The notes: generated by a model not told the origin, from the sequence alone. 64,000 bases of DNA from a virus (IMGVR_UViG_3300044957_001482:1-64000); one strand, 5' to 3'; numbered from the stretch's first letter, positions 25,186 through 31,368 are shown. A program made the numbers and translations.

Positions 25186-25773
25186 TTATAGATCCTTTAG
25201 ATTATTTATACGGTCTAAAAATTCCGTTATTGGCATGACACAGTGATTGTGATGTGTTTGGAATTCCGCAACAGGAGCAGTGGTATCTCCGGCTACTCTG
25301 ACAAAACTCACTCGCTGAAAGGTTTTCATTATCTGACAGATTTGCCGGACCCAGTTACCAGTAAAGGTGGGACTGGCCGAGCTTTTTTTATAAAATTCTG
25401 TGTCAACATAGACATTGTTGAATTTGCCCAAGGCATCTGGACCAAGGTCAAATCCCAGGAGATACAGCACACAATGGCCGTCCAGTGCGGCCTGTGCCAT
25501 TGCGATTGGCCCTGAACTGAATCCATAGTATTCTTGAGGTACCGGCAAAGCCCCCCATTGAGCCATGGGCTTGCGGGTATACATGCGATTTTTAAGCGCA
25601 TATCCTTCCTGCTGTATGCGCTCACTGATAGGTCGATCTGTGCTGATCAATGTGTCAGGAACAAATTCCCTATAGAGAGCATTGCATCCATAGATAGGCC
25701 CGCGAAGTTTTAATTCGTGGAGATTCACTGCTAGACGACTGCGTCCATTACCTAACACAAATGCTGCGGGCAT
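25186..25773 (-). CDS. Conserved phage protein, possible glycan-related (FVLGNGRSR family)
   Basis: I start at ATG 25773 because GGAAGGA lies at ideal distance; an upstream GTG at 25815 has no such site. The 195-residue product begins MPAAFVLGNGRSRLAVNLHE and contains GPIYGCNALYREFVPDTLIS and TDRPISERIQQEGYALKNRM. This looks like a small Rossmann-type protein related to DUF115/glycan-processing families. DGHCVLYLLGFDLG is a core strand. Its stop is adjacent to the fibre ATG at 25185, and that fibre's late box lies in its last codons. Activity is unproven. Confidence 0.5.
   Translation of the reverse strand: MPAAFVLGNGRSRLAVNLHELKLRGPIYGCNALYREFVPDTLISTDRPISERIQQEGYALKNRMYTRKPMAQWGALPVPQEYYGFSSGPIAMAQAALDGHCVLYLLGFDLGPDALGKFNNVYVDTEFYKKSSASPTFTGNWVRQICQIMKTFQRVSFVRVAGDTTAPVAEFQTHHNHCVMPITEFLDRINNLKDL
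25203..25210 (-). promoter_or_regulatory. Consensus late promoter TATAAATA for the large fibre
   Basis: An exact TATAAATA on the minus strand lies 17 nt before ATG 25185, inside the last codons of the upstream gene. Confidence 0.75.
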
Positions 25774-25822
25774 AAAAAGTCCTTCCAGTATGTATCTGGA
25801 AGGACCGGATATCACAACACTT

Positions 25823-26572
25823 TTATGAGGTGACGTTGTCTACTATGGCCAGTTCCACAGCGGTTTGCGGTGTGCCTGACTTGATCACTGTGCCTTCGTC
25901 GGTGAAGAAGTTGGCCGCATAGCGTTGATTATTGACCACACTGGTAGCAGCATAATCACTGCCGCCGGCCCAGTTCAACAACCACTTGTTGGTTAATTTG
26001 CTGATGGTAGTGGCCGTGGAGTCGCCCAGGGTATAGGTAATGGCCATCAATCCTGCAGCAGGTGTGGTATCGTCATCCAGCACGCAGACTCCCACTAGGT
26101 TACAGGTACCATTGCCGTTGTTGGAACCTTCTGCAGTGGCTGTAAACACTGTGCCCACTGCATAGCCAGCTGGTGCGCCAAACAGTGTCCAGTCAGTGCT
26201 GCCCACTGTGGCAATGATGTAGGAATTTCCAGTCACGATGCCTTCGTCCTGGACGGTAGTGGTTGATCCTACCAGGTACTTGTGGGCACCTTTTTGGCGG
26301 ATGATGTAACCAGTGGCCACACCTTGACCCGATCCTGATGTCAGCTGTATGTTGACAATCACTCTCACTCGAGGAAATGTGGTGCTGGGGGTATCTGTGG
26401 GGTTGGCTCCACCAACCACACCCAGAAACTGTGTGCTGTTGAGGGTGTCAGCGGTGTTGTAGACCGGATTGGTCAGGCTTCCAAAGTTAGGAAAGCCAAG
26501 ATCCACACCGACTGACTCTCCGCTGTTGCCCGAGCCGGTGGAAAGTTTTTGAATTTTGAGAGGACGTCCCAT
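25823..26572 (-). CDS. Virion structural protein
   Basis: The 249-residue product starts MGRPLKIQKLSTGSGNSGES and has FPNFGSLTNPVYNTADTLNS, FPRVRVIVNIQLTSG and GYIIRQKGAHKYLVG, features of a structural protein conserved in aquatic T4-like phages. Residues 110-155 (NSYIIATVGSTDWTLFGAPA, GTVFTATAEGS) resemble a small repeat module seen in many phage virion proteins. AAAGGAG precedes the ATG. It is probably a virion surface or decoration protein; its exact location is unknown. Confidence 0.65.
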   Translation of the reverse strand: MGRPLKIQKLSTGSGNSGESVGVDLGFPNFGSLTNPVYNTADTLNSTQFLGVVGGANPTDTPSTTFPRVRVIVNIQLTSGSGQGVATGYIIRQKGAHKYLVGSTTTVQDEGIVTGNSYIIATVGSTDWTLFGAPAGYAVGTVFTATAEGSNNGNGTCNLVGVCVLDDDTTPAAGLMAITYTLGDSTATTISKLTNKWLLNWAGGSDYAATSVVNNQRYAANFFTDEGTVIKSGTPQTAVELAIVDNVTS

Positions 26573-26656
26573 TTGTTTTCTCCTTTAAAGAAGTCCGATG
26601 TGGGTTCTAGCCACTACGCGGTGGTTTCCGCATAAAACGCCGTTTGCGTTGACAAG

Positions 26657-26664
26657 TATTTACC
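26657..26664 (-). promoter_or_regulatory. Late promoter box GGTAAATA (minus)
   Basis: GGTAAATA on the minus strand lies 84 nt before ATG 26572, which gives a longer leader than elsewhere. The leader contains a short GCCAC...GTGGT hairpin. Confidence 0.45.
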
Positions 26665-26692
26665 AATAATCTACAATCAATTATCTAGCGTG

Positions 26693-26700
26693 AGTAAATA
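26693..26700 (+). promoter_or_regulatory. Late promoter box AGTAAATA abutting an ATG (plus)
   Basis: AGTAAATA on the plus strand ends 6 nt before ATG 26707. It lies 28 nt from the opposing GGTAAATA box, so the intergenic region is a divergent late promoter pair. Confidence 0.45.
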
Positions 26701-26706
26701 TCTTCC

Positions 26707-27855
26707 ATGCAAACCCAAGAACTCATTGTAATCGGCAATCAACACAGAGAACAGCGTCAGTACGAGCAGGCACTGACCTGTTATGCACAGGCCTTTGCAC
26801 AGGATCGCAGATCAGCTGCGGCCTTTAACAACTACGGCAACGTGCTGCGAGAAATAGGGGAGCCAGGATCAGCCGTACCTTTTTTACAGCAGGCTCTGAC
26901 GCTGGAACCCAACAATGTCACTGCACAGTTCAATCTGGCTGTCACTCATCTTCTCATGGGCAATCTGCGCCAGGGATGGCCGGCCTACGAGGCCCGATGG
27001 AACTACGAACATCTAGCCGGAACCGAACCCAAGTTTGCACAGCCGCGATGGCGTGGTGAAGACCTCCAGGGCAAGACTGTGCTAATCGTAGGCGAGCAAG
27101 GCCACGGAGACAACATACAGTTTTCTCGTTTTGCCTACAATCTGCATGTCATGGGTGCACGAATAAAATTGCAGGTCACCGCGGGCCTGGTGCCCATGTT
27201 CCAAGGCAGTGCTGTGGTTGCCTGGGCTGGTACCTACACCGATGACCCGGGCGAGTTTGATGTTTGGGTGCCTGTCATGAGCATTCCCGGAATATTGGGT
27301 GTGACCTACGACAATCTGCCGCGGCCAGTCAGTTACATGTCTGCGGACCGTGAGTTGACCCAGAGATGGCAGGAGCGCCTGGGACCAAAAACTCGCATGC
27401 GTGTGGGTTTTTCCTGGTCCGGCCGTAGAGATTCCTGGCTGAACCAGCACAAGGGCATGCCTTTCCGAGTCATGCTAGATCTAATTGAGAAAAATCCTCA
27501 GTATGAGTGGACCAATCTACAGATCGACGCCACCGAAGAGGAAAGTGCTGCTCTGGCTGCAGCCGGTGTGAAACTGTATCCCGGTACCATACGCGGATTC
27601 CACGACACCGCTGCCTTGATCGCTCATCAAGATGTCATACTCAGTGTGGACACTGCGATCGCACACCTCGGTGGTGCGTTGGGTCGTCCCACCTGGGTGA
27701 TGTTGCAAAAGTTTGGAGTGGACTGGCGCTGGCTGTTGGATCGCGATGATTCGCCGTGGTATTCCGCCGCGAGACTGTTTCGGCAATCGGCATTTGATGA
27801 CTGGGCGTCAGTGACCAATCGGGTGCATCAGTACCTGTCGTGGTTCAAGATCTAG
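26707..27855 (+). CDS. TPR protein with GT9-like glycosyltransferase domain
   Basis: The 382-residue protein has about three tetratricopeptide repeats in residues 1-95 (QYEQALTCYAQAFAQDRRSA, AFNNYGNVLREIGEPGSAVP, AQFNLAVTHLLMGNLRQGWP). The segment AYEARWNYE then leads into a glycosyltransferase-family-9-like domain (KTVLIVGEQGHGDNIQFSRF, RVGFSWSGRRDS, VILSVDTAIAHLGGALGRPT). The ending DRDDSPWYSAARLFRQ is typical of bacterial TPR-GT proteins, mainly proteobacterial. It may glycosylate virion or host surface components. It has no Shine-Dalgarno sequence; a late box abuts the ATG. It abuts the convergent nuclease gene with no gap, and is likely of bacterial origin. Confidence 0.8.
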   Translation: MQTQELIVIGNQHREQRQYEQALTCYAQAFAQDRRSAAAFNNYGNVLREIGEPGSAVPFLQQALTLEPNNVTAQFNLAVTHLLMGNLRQGWPAYEARWNYEHLAGTEPKFAQPRWRGEDLQGKTVLIVGEQGHGDNIQFSRFAYNLHVMGARIKLQVTAGLVPMFQGSAVVAWAGTYTDDPGEFDVWVPVMSIPGILGVTYDNLPRPVSYMSADRELTQRWQERLGPKTRMRVGFSWSGRRDSWLNQHKGMPFRVMLDLIEKNPQYEWTNLQIDATEEESAALAAAGVKLYPGTIRGFHDTAALIAHQDVILSVDTAIAHLGGALGRPTWVMLQKFGVDWRWLLDRDDSPWYSAARLFRQSAFDDWASVTNRVHQYLSWFKI

Positions 27856-28302
27856 TTACCGGCACCAGCTCTGTTTGGTTTCGCCGTGGTACTCACGCGC
27901 CAGCCCTTGTTCGATTAGCATGGCACGCAGGCTGCGACCGTCCAACATGATGTCGCCCAGCACGCGTCCACCAAACTTGTCCCAACCATAGAGTACCACT
28001 CGTCGCTCCGTGCTCTGGGCCACGGCCTGTGTGGTAAACTTGGTAGCCAGTTGCCCACGTTGATCTTCGCTTGGGCACTGCGCACGGTGGCCTTTTTCCG
28101 GAGTGTCCACTCCGTAGATGCGAACTGCGAGTTCTGGCTTGAGTGGTGCTGGCAGGAATGGTGCTGAGATAATGATGGTATCGCCGTCAATCACACGCAG
28201 GACCTGTGCGTCATTTGTGGCTGAATTTTTGGGCTGCTTCTGCGCATAGGCTGAGCCCATCATTGCGAATACTGTAAACACTGTTGCTAAGATTGTTTTC
28301 AT
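27856..28302 (-). CDS. Secreted thermonuclease-like nuclease (SNase family)
   Basis: The 148-residue protein has a signal peptide (MKTILATVFTVFAMMGSAYA, cleavage after AYA). The mature part is a staphylococcal-nuclease domain: VIDGDTIII with metal-binding Asp39 and Asp41, then VRIYGVDTPEKG with Arg61 and Glu69, and FGGRVLGDI with Arg113. These correspond to the usual catalytic set. It would cut DNA or RNA in the periplasm or outside the cell. Its ATG overlaps the stop of a disrupted 49-codon reading frame (ATGA). A signal peptide on a phage nuclease is uncommon and could serve in exclusion of other DNA or in nucleotide scavenging. Confidence 0.85.
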   Translation of the reverse strand: MKTILATVFTVFAMMGSAYAQKQPKNSATNDAQVLRVIDGDTIIISAPFLPAPLKPELAVRIYGVDTPEKGHRAQCPSEDQRGQLATKFTTQAVAQSTERRVVLYGWDKFGGRVLGDIMLDGRSLRAMLIEQGLAREYHGETKQSWCR

Positions 28303-28445
28303 TTTGATTCCGTCTGGTTTGTGGGTTCTTCCCAGCCCAGTTTATATAACAAGTCACTGTTGGTACCGGTATAGGACACTGCCAGGGTCAAGGTGATGTT
28401 GCGCAGATATCAAGGGGTTACTTCAGTAGGTTTGGGTTTGACCAT
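28299..28445 (-). pseudogene. Small late gene interrupted by in-frame TGA
   Basis: From ATG 28445 the frame reads MVKPKPTEVTP, then TGA, then continues open as YLRNITLTLAVSYTGTNSDL to KLGWEEPTNQTESK and ends in a TGA that overlaps the nuclease ATG. The second half keeps frame and 4-nt coupling, so this looks like one 48-residue gene broken by a single base change. A CATAAATA late box lies 25 nt upstream. A sequence error is also possible. No function known. Confidence 0.5.
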
Positions 28446-28470
28446 GCGTTATCTCGGTGTTCTACGAAAT

Positions 28471-28478
28471 TATTTATG
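28471..28478 (-). promoter_or_regulatory. Late promoter box CATAAATA
   Basis: CATAAATA on the minus strand lies 25 nt before ATG 28445. It marks where phage-like sequence resumes after the GC-rich cytochrome segment. Confidence 0.55.
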
Positions 28479-29159
28479 AATTTTTGCAGACTCGCCCAGC
28501 TGATCGGTCAGGTCAAGCACACAAACACCTGTCCCGATTGCCGGTAGTAAGCCGCGCCAATGCCAATACCGGCCGCGTCGCCCATCTCGTCCGTTCTCGG
28601 CAGTTACCGTGCCTCTATGGATCGCCCCGATGGCAAACTGAGCATCGCCCACCGGACTTACTTGTTTTTCTCACATCGGGAGGCGCCAACCGGCAGGAGC
28701 GGCTTACTCGAACGACTTGACCTTGGTCGGAAATGCGCCGTCAGATCGACCCTTGAGGTAAGAGTAGAGCGCATCGATTTTTTCGGCACCGAGCGCGTCG
28801 TGCGGGGGCATGCCCCTTTCCGGCCGGCCTTTGGCGATCGTGGTCATCACCTCGTCCTTGGTCATCTTTTTGAGCGAATCAATCAGGGCTGGACCGACCA
28901 GGCCCTCCTGGTTGGCACCGTGGCAACGCTCGCAGGCCGCCGAGCGCCACGTTTGGAAACCCTTGAAGGTCTTGCTATCGACCAGCCCGTCCTTGACCGT
29001 GTAGGGGGCATCGTCGGCCAGGACCGGAGCGGCAAAGCCCAACAGCAGGGCAGTCAGAACAACGCGCTTCATCTAAACATCTCCTTCTTGACAATTTGGG
29101 TCGCTGAACAACATCGGAAGTTTAGATTGTGTCGGCACCCTTGTATACAACGCTGTCAC
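28479..29159 (-). other. GC-rich inserted segment carrying a cytochrome gene
   Basis: This segment of about 680 bp is visibly more GC-rich than the phage sequence on either side and is bounded by two phage late elements: the disrupted small gene ending at 29160 and the late box at 28471-28478. It contains the cytochrome gene. The 225 nt after that gene hold fragments of coding-like sequence on the minus strand (for example GDAAGIGIGAAYYRQSGQVF) broken by stop codons. I see no terminal repeats or transposase. Direct capture of a bacterial fragment is inferred. Confidence 0.5.
28704..29072 (-). CDS. Secreted class I c-type cytochrome, methanol-dehydrogenase-partner-like
   Basis: The 122-residue protein has a signal peptide (MKRVVLTALLLGFAAPVLAD, cleavage after VLA). 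It has one haem c site, CERCH (C47, C50, H51), and a likely axial Met at M88 in RGMPPHD. The context YTVKDGLVDSKTFKGFQTW, HGANQEGLVGPALIDSLKK and YSYLKGRSDGA resembles the short cytochromes that accept electrons from PQQ alcohol dehydrogenases (XoxG/cytochrome c-L type) in methylotrophs. That subfamily is a tentative call. AAGGAG precedes the ATG. It is complete and GC-rich, unlike phage neighbours, so recent acquisition from a bacterium is likely. A c-type cytochrome is very unusual in a lytic phage. Confidence 0.85.
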   Translation of the reverse strand: MKRVVLTALLLGFAAPVLADDAPYTVKDGLVDSKTFKGFQTWRSAACERCHGANQEGLVGPALIDSLKKMTKDEVMTTIAKGRPERGMPPHDALGAEKIDALYSYLKGRSDGAFPTKVKSFE

Positions 29160-29334
29160 TCAGAACCCGTTTAGCGGGCCACTGCCAAATTTACCACTAT
29201 TCTCCGGGTCGAGCATTACCGTTGTAGTTGGCAATGGTTTCCCGCGCATTGTCTTTCATCACAGCGCGGCTGATACCAGTGATGTTGTCGTAGGGTGGTT
29301 TGGTGCCACCAAACCACCTTTCCTTATACTTCAT
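29160..29334 (-). pseudogene. Small late phage gene with likely frameshift and internal palindrome
   Basis: ATG 29334 opens MKYKERWFGGTKPPYDNITG and then ISRAVMKDNARETIANYNGN, ending at TAG 29197 after 45 residues. The N-terminal sequence resembles the start of phage fibre or structural proteins. Shifting one frame near the TAG continues as ENSGKFGSGPLNGF and stops at 29160, so the gene probably suffered a one-base indel. A 25-nt palindrome lies at 29294-29318, within codons 6-14. The start region (ATG AAG TAT AAG GAA AG) is duplicated in tandem as a 17-bp repeat. An exact TATAAATA late box lies 37 nt upstream. Confidence 0.5.
29294..29318. repeat. 25-nt perfect palindrome
   Basis: Arms GGTGGTTTGGTG and CACCAAACCACC flank a single central base. 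It lies inside the small late gene and would form a strong hairpin near the 5' end of its message. Confidence 0.85.
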
Positions 29335-29351
29335 CTTTCCTTATACTTCAT
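29318..29351 (-). repeat. 17-bp tandem duplication at a start codon
   Basis: ATGAAGTATAAGGAAAG occurs twice in a row on the minus strand, starting at 29351 and 29334. The first copy gives only a six-codon ORF (MKYKER, stop), and its AAGGAAAG then serves as the ribosome site of the second copy's ATG. Confidence 0.8.
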
Positions 29352-29364
29352 ACAGCAATACCTA

Positions 29365-30567
29365 CTATCTATATTTATATTTTGTCGCCTCTTCACTACC
29401 ACCTGTGGCATTACCTTTGGAGTAACTGTGGGCGCCAACACCGGCCAACACACCATCTTTGACCACTAAGTACTCATTGCGAATAGGGCGGTGTTCAAAA
29501 TAACATTCCAATACTTCTCGCACACCTGCCGCATAACGAGTCTGAGCACTCAAACTGGTTCCAGAAATATGTGGAGTCATGCCATGATTTGGCATAGTGC
29601 GCCATGGATGGTTTTGGGGTGCTGGTTGTGGAAACCAGACATCTCCTGCGTATCCTGCTAAATGACCACTTTCTAAAGCTCGGGCGATCGCATCACGATC
29701 ACAGATTTTACCTCGGGCAGTATTGACAATGTAACTGCCTCGTTTCATTTTTGCTATCATTTCTTCATCGAACAAGTGTTCTGTTTCTGGATGCAACGGA
29801 CAATTGATCGTAACAATGTCGACTGCCTCGACCAGACTTTCTACACTATCATGCCAGGTCAAGCTCAATTCTTGTTCTACCCGTGTCGGCAAACGATGAC
29901 GATCAAAATAATGTAAATGCACATCAAATGCTTTTAATAACTTCAATGCTCTTAATCCAATACGACCTGCGGCAACAGTGCCCACATGCATACCTTCAAT
30001 ATCATAGCTTTTGACAACACAATCTGCGATATTCCATCCGCCCTCGATGACTTGTTTGTAACTAGGAATATAATTACGCACTAAACTCAACATCTGCATT
30101 ACAATATGTTCAGCTACCGAATTACTATTACAGTAGGTGATTTCTGCCACTGTGATGCCACGCTCCATCGCAGCTTGTAGATCTACGTGATCGGATCCAA
30201 TACCTGCTGTAAGAGCCATTTTAAGTTTTGGCGCACTAGCGATCCGTTCGGCAGTTAAATATGCCGGCCAAAAAGGTTGGCTGATTACTATTTCTGCATC
30301 TGGCAAATGTCGATCAAATTCTGAATCTGCACCGTCTTTGTCTGATGTGACAACCAACTCATGTCCCATACTTTCTAAAAATTTTCTTAGACCCAATTCG
30401 CCAGTTACGCTGCCTAATAATGTGCCAGCCTGAAAATCCACTTGATGTGGATTAGGAACTGTTTGTCCATCTGGATAATGCGTTATTCTAGGAATATTAT
30501 TTCTTGCATAGCTGGTTGGATAGCCGTTTACAGGATCATCATATAAAACACAAAGCACTTTTGACAT
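29365..30567 (-). CDS. fdh: NAD-dependent formate dehydrogenase
   Basis: The 400-residue protein is a complete member of the bacterial NAD-dependent formate dehydrogenase family (D-2-hydroxyacid dehydrogenase superfamily), the same length as the Pseudomonas sp. 101 enzyme. It oxidises formate to CO2 and makes NADH. Family residues are all present, one position later: SQPFWP (F99), YCNSNS (N147), VGTVAAGRIG for NAD, YFDRHRLP (D222, NAD preference), NTARGKICD (R285), WFPQPAPQNHPW (Q314) and MTPHISGTSLSAQ (H333). The C-terminal SYSKGNATGGSEEATKY is conserved; the final codons coincide with a TATAAATA late box. AGGAGAG precedes the ATG. It follows damaged isc genes. An intact FDH in a T4-like phage suggests a methylotroph-directed auxiliary metabolic gene. 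Confidence 0.95.
   Translation of the reverse strand: MSKVLCVLYDDPVNGYPTSYARNNIPRITHYPDGQTVPNPHQVDFQAGTLLGSVTGELGLRKFLESMGHELVVTSDKDGADSEFDRHLPDAEIVISQPFWPAYLTAERIASAPKLKMALTAGIGSDHVDLQAAMERGITVAEITYCNSNSVAEHIVMQMLSLVRNYIPSYKQVIEGGWNIADCVVKSYDIEGMHVGTVAAGRIGLRALKLLKAFDVHLHYFDRHRLPTRVEQELSLTWHDSVESLVEAVDIVTINCPLHPETEHLFDEEMIAKMKRGSYIVNTARGKICDRDAIARALESGHLAGYAGDVWFPQPAPQNHPWRTMPNHGMTPHISGTSLSAQTRYAAGVREVLECYFEHRPIRNEYLVVKDGVLAGVGAHSYSKGNATGGSEEATKYKYR
29372..29379 (-). promoter_or_regulatory. Consensus late promoter TATAAATA inside the fdh 3' end
   Basis: An exact TATAAATA on the minus strand encodes part of the last FDH residues (KYKY). It lies 37 nt before ATG 29334. It probably belonged to the small late gene before fdh was inserted. 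Confidence 0.7.
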
Positions 30568-30689
30568 ATAAATTTCTCTCCTAGGTATATGTAATATATC
30601 TGCTGCCCAAATAAGACTTTATCTCTTGCGAGATGCGCTTTCACACAGGTCTCAAGTATATTTTACATTATTTGTTAACAGGATGCAAA
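30568..30689 (-). other. Leader region of fdh with GCAA-loop hairpin
   Basis: This 122-nt gap between iscA and fdh is AT-rich. It holds a short hairpin, ATCTC-GCAA-GAGAT, at about 30631-30644, and an AGGAGAG ribosome site. I see no NNTAAATA late box here and no convincing -35/-10 pair, so how fdh is transcribed is unclear. Confidence 0.4.
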
Positions 30690-31008
30690 TTAAACTGAAA
30701 AACTACTGCCACATCCGCATGTTGTTTTTTTCATTTGAATTTGAACTTGAACTAACAAATTGTGAGCCTTGTAGTTTATCTGTTTTGTAATCTATAGTTG
30801 CTCTATCAAAATACTGCATACTTAATGAATCTACTAGTAATTTATTGATAATAAAATCATCTTCATTCTTTTCATCTTCAATGGTAAATACATGGTTAAA
30901 TCCTGCACACCCGCCGCCAGAAATAAATGCTCTTACATATCTTGTGGTGGGTTCATCAAGTAAAATTTCTTTAATTTTTTTCTGTGCATCTTGGATTATT
31001 GTTAACAT
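30690..31008 (-). pseudogene. iscA: A-type Fe-S carrier (IscA/ErpA-like), frameshifted at A7
   Basis: From ATG 31008 the frame gives an IscA-family protein (MLTIIQDAQKKIKEILLDEP; AFISGGGCAGFNHVFTIEDE with the first cluster Cys, C34; LLVDSLSMQYFDRATIDYK). As sequenced it stops at 30703 with a scrambled tail. Removing one A from a run of seven (minus strand, 30725-30731) restores NEKTTCGCGSSFSV, stop 30690, which is the conserved CGC motif needed to bind Fe-S. The gene is thus broken, mis-sequenced, or expressed by slippage. It follows the iscU remnant by 9 nt in the usual bacterial order. It is AT-rich compared with phage neighbours. Confidence 0.85.
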
Positions 31009-31017
31009 ATTTAGTTC

Positions 31018-31341
31018 CTAACTACAAACACATTTTAAATGATAGTCTTTGACTGCTGCCTTAATTGTATCTTCGGCAAGAATACTGCAATGTATTTTTA
31101 CAGGCGGCAATGATAACTCTTCCGCAATGTGAGTATTCTTTATGCTGACAGCTTCATTGAGTGTTTTACCTTTAATTCATCTGATTACAAGACTTGAACT
31201 GGCAATAGCACTACTGCAGCTGTAAGTCTTGAATTTTGTATCTTCAATAATACCTTGATCGTTAACTTTAATTTGTAGTTTCATTACATCGCCGCAGGCA
31301 GGTGCACCTACCATACCTGTTCCTACAGTTATTTTACCCAA
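31018..31341 (-). pseudogene. iscU: Fe-S scaffold IscU remnant, 5'-truncated, TGA at a conserved Trp
   Basis: The minus-strand frame reads TVGTGMVGAPACGDVMKLQI, VNDQGIIEDTKFKTYSCSSA, IASSSLVIR, then TGA at 31177-31179, then IKGKTLNEAVSIKNTHIAEE, LSLPPVKIHCSILAEDTIK, ending at TAG 31018. This is IscU with its three cluster cysteines and LPPVK chaperone motif, but the TGA stands where the family has Trp (SLV..W.KGK). The first 35 or so residues are missing: the sequence starts at the capsid gene's terminator. I infer a decayed capture of a bacterial iscUA pair. Readthrough cannot be excluded. Confidence 0.85.
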
Positions 31342-31342
31342 C

Positions 31343-31368
31343 AAAAAAGCACCCGAAGGTGCTTTTTT
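31343..31368 (-). terminator. Intrinsic terminator after the capsid gene
   Basis: Minus strand AAAAAAGCACC-TTCG-GGTGCTTTTTT: a 5-bp GC-containing stem extended by A/T pairs, a UUCG tetraloop and a T6 tract, 26 nt after the gp23 stop. A classic terminator for the head operon; it also marks the junction with the isc fragment. Confidence 0.9.

Noticed and set aside
28560-29174. Long open frame (204 codons) on the plus strand opposite the cytochrome gene
   Set aside because: It is the antisense of a GC-rich coding region. The minus strand has a signal peptide, CERCH site and ribosome site, while the plus-strand product has no recognisable features.
31177-31179. Idea that TGA is recoded to Trp in this phage (TGA in iscU and in the 49-codon gene)
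   Set aside because: Many intact genes here use TGA as stop at coupled junctions (for example 8455-8458, 44152-44155 and 50821-50824), and Trp is encoded by TGG throughout. Damaged genes or read errors explain the two cases better.
27856-31341. Interpretation of the window as a prophage in a methylotroph chromosome
   Set aside because: No integrase, attachment site or repressor is seen, T4-like phages are lytic, and phage late genes continue on both sides of the metabolic genes.
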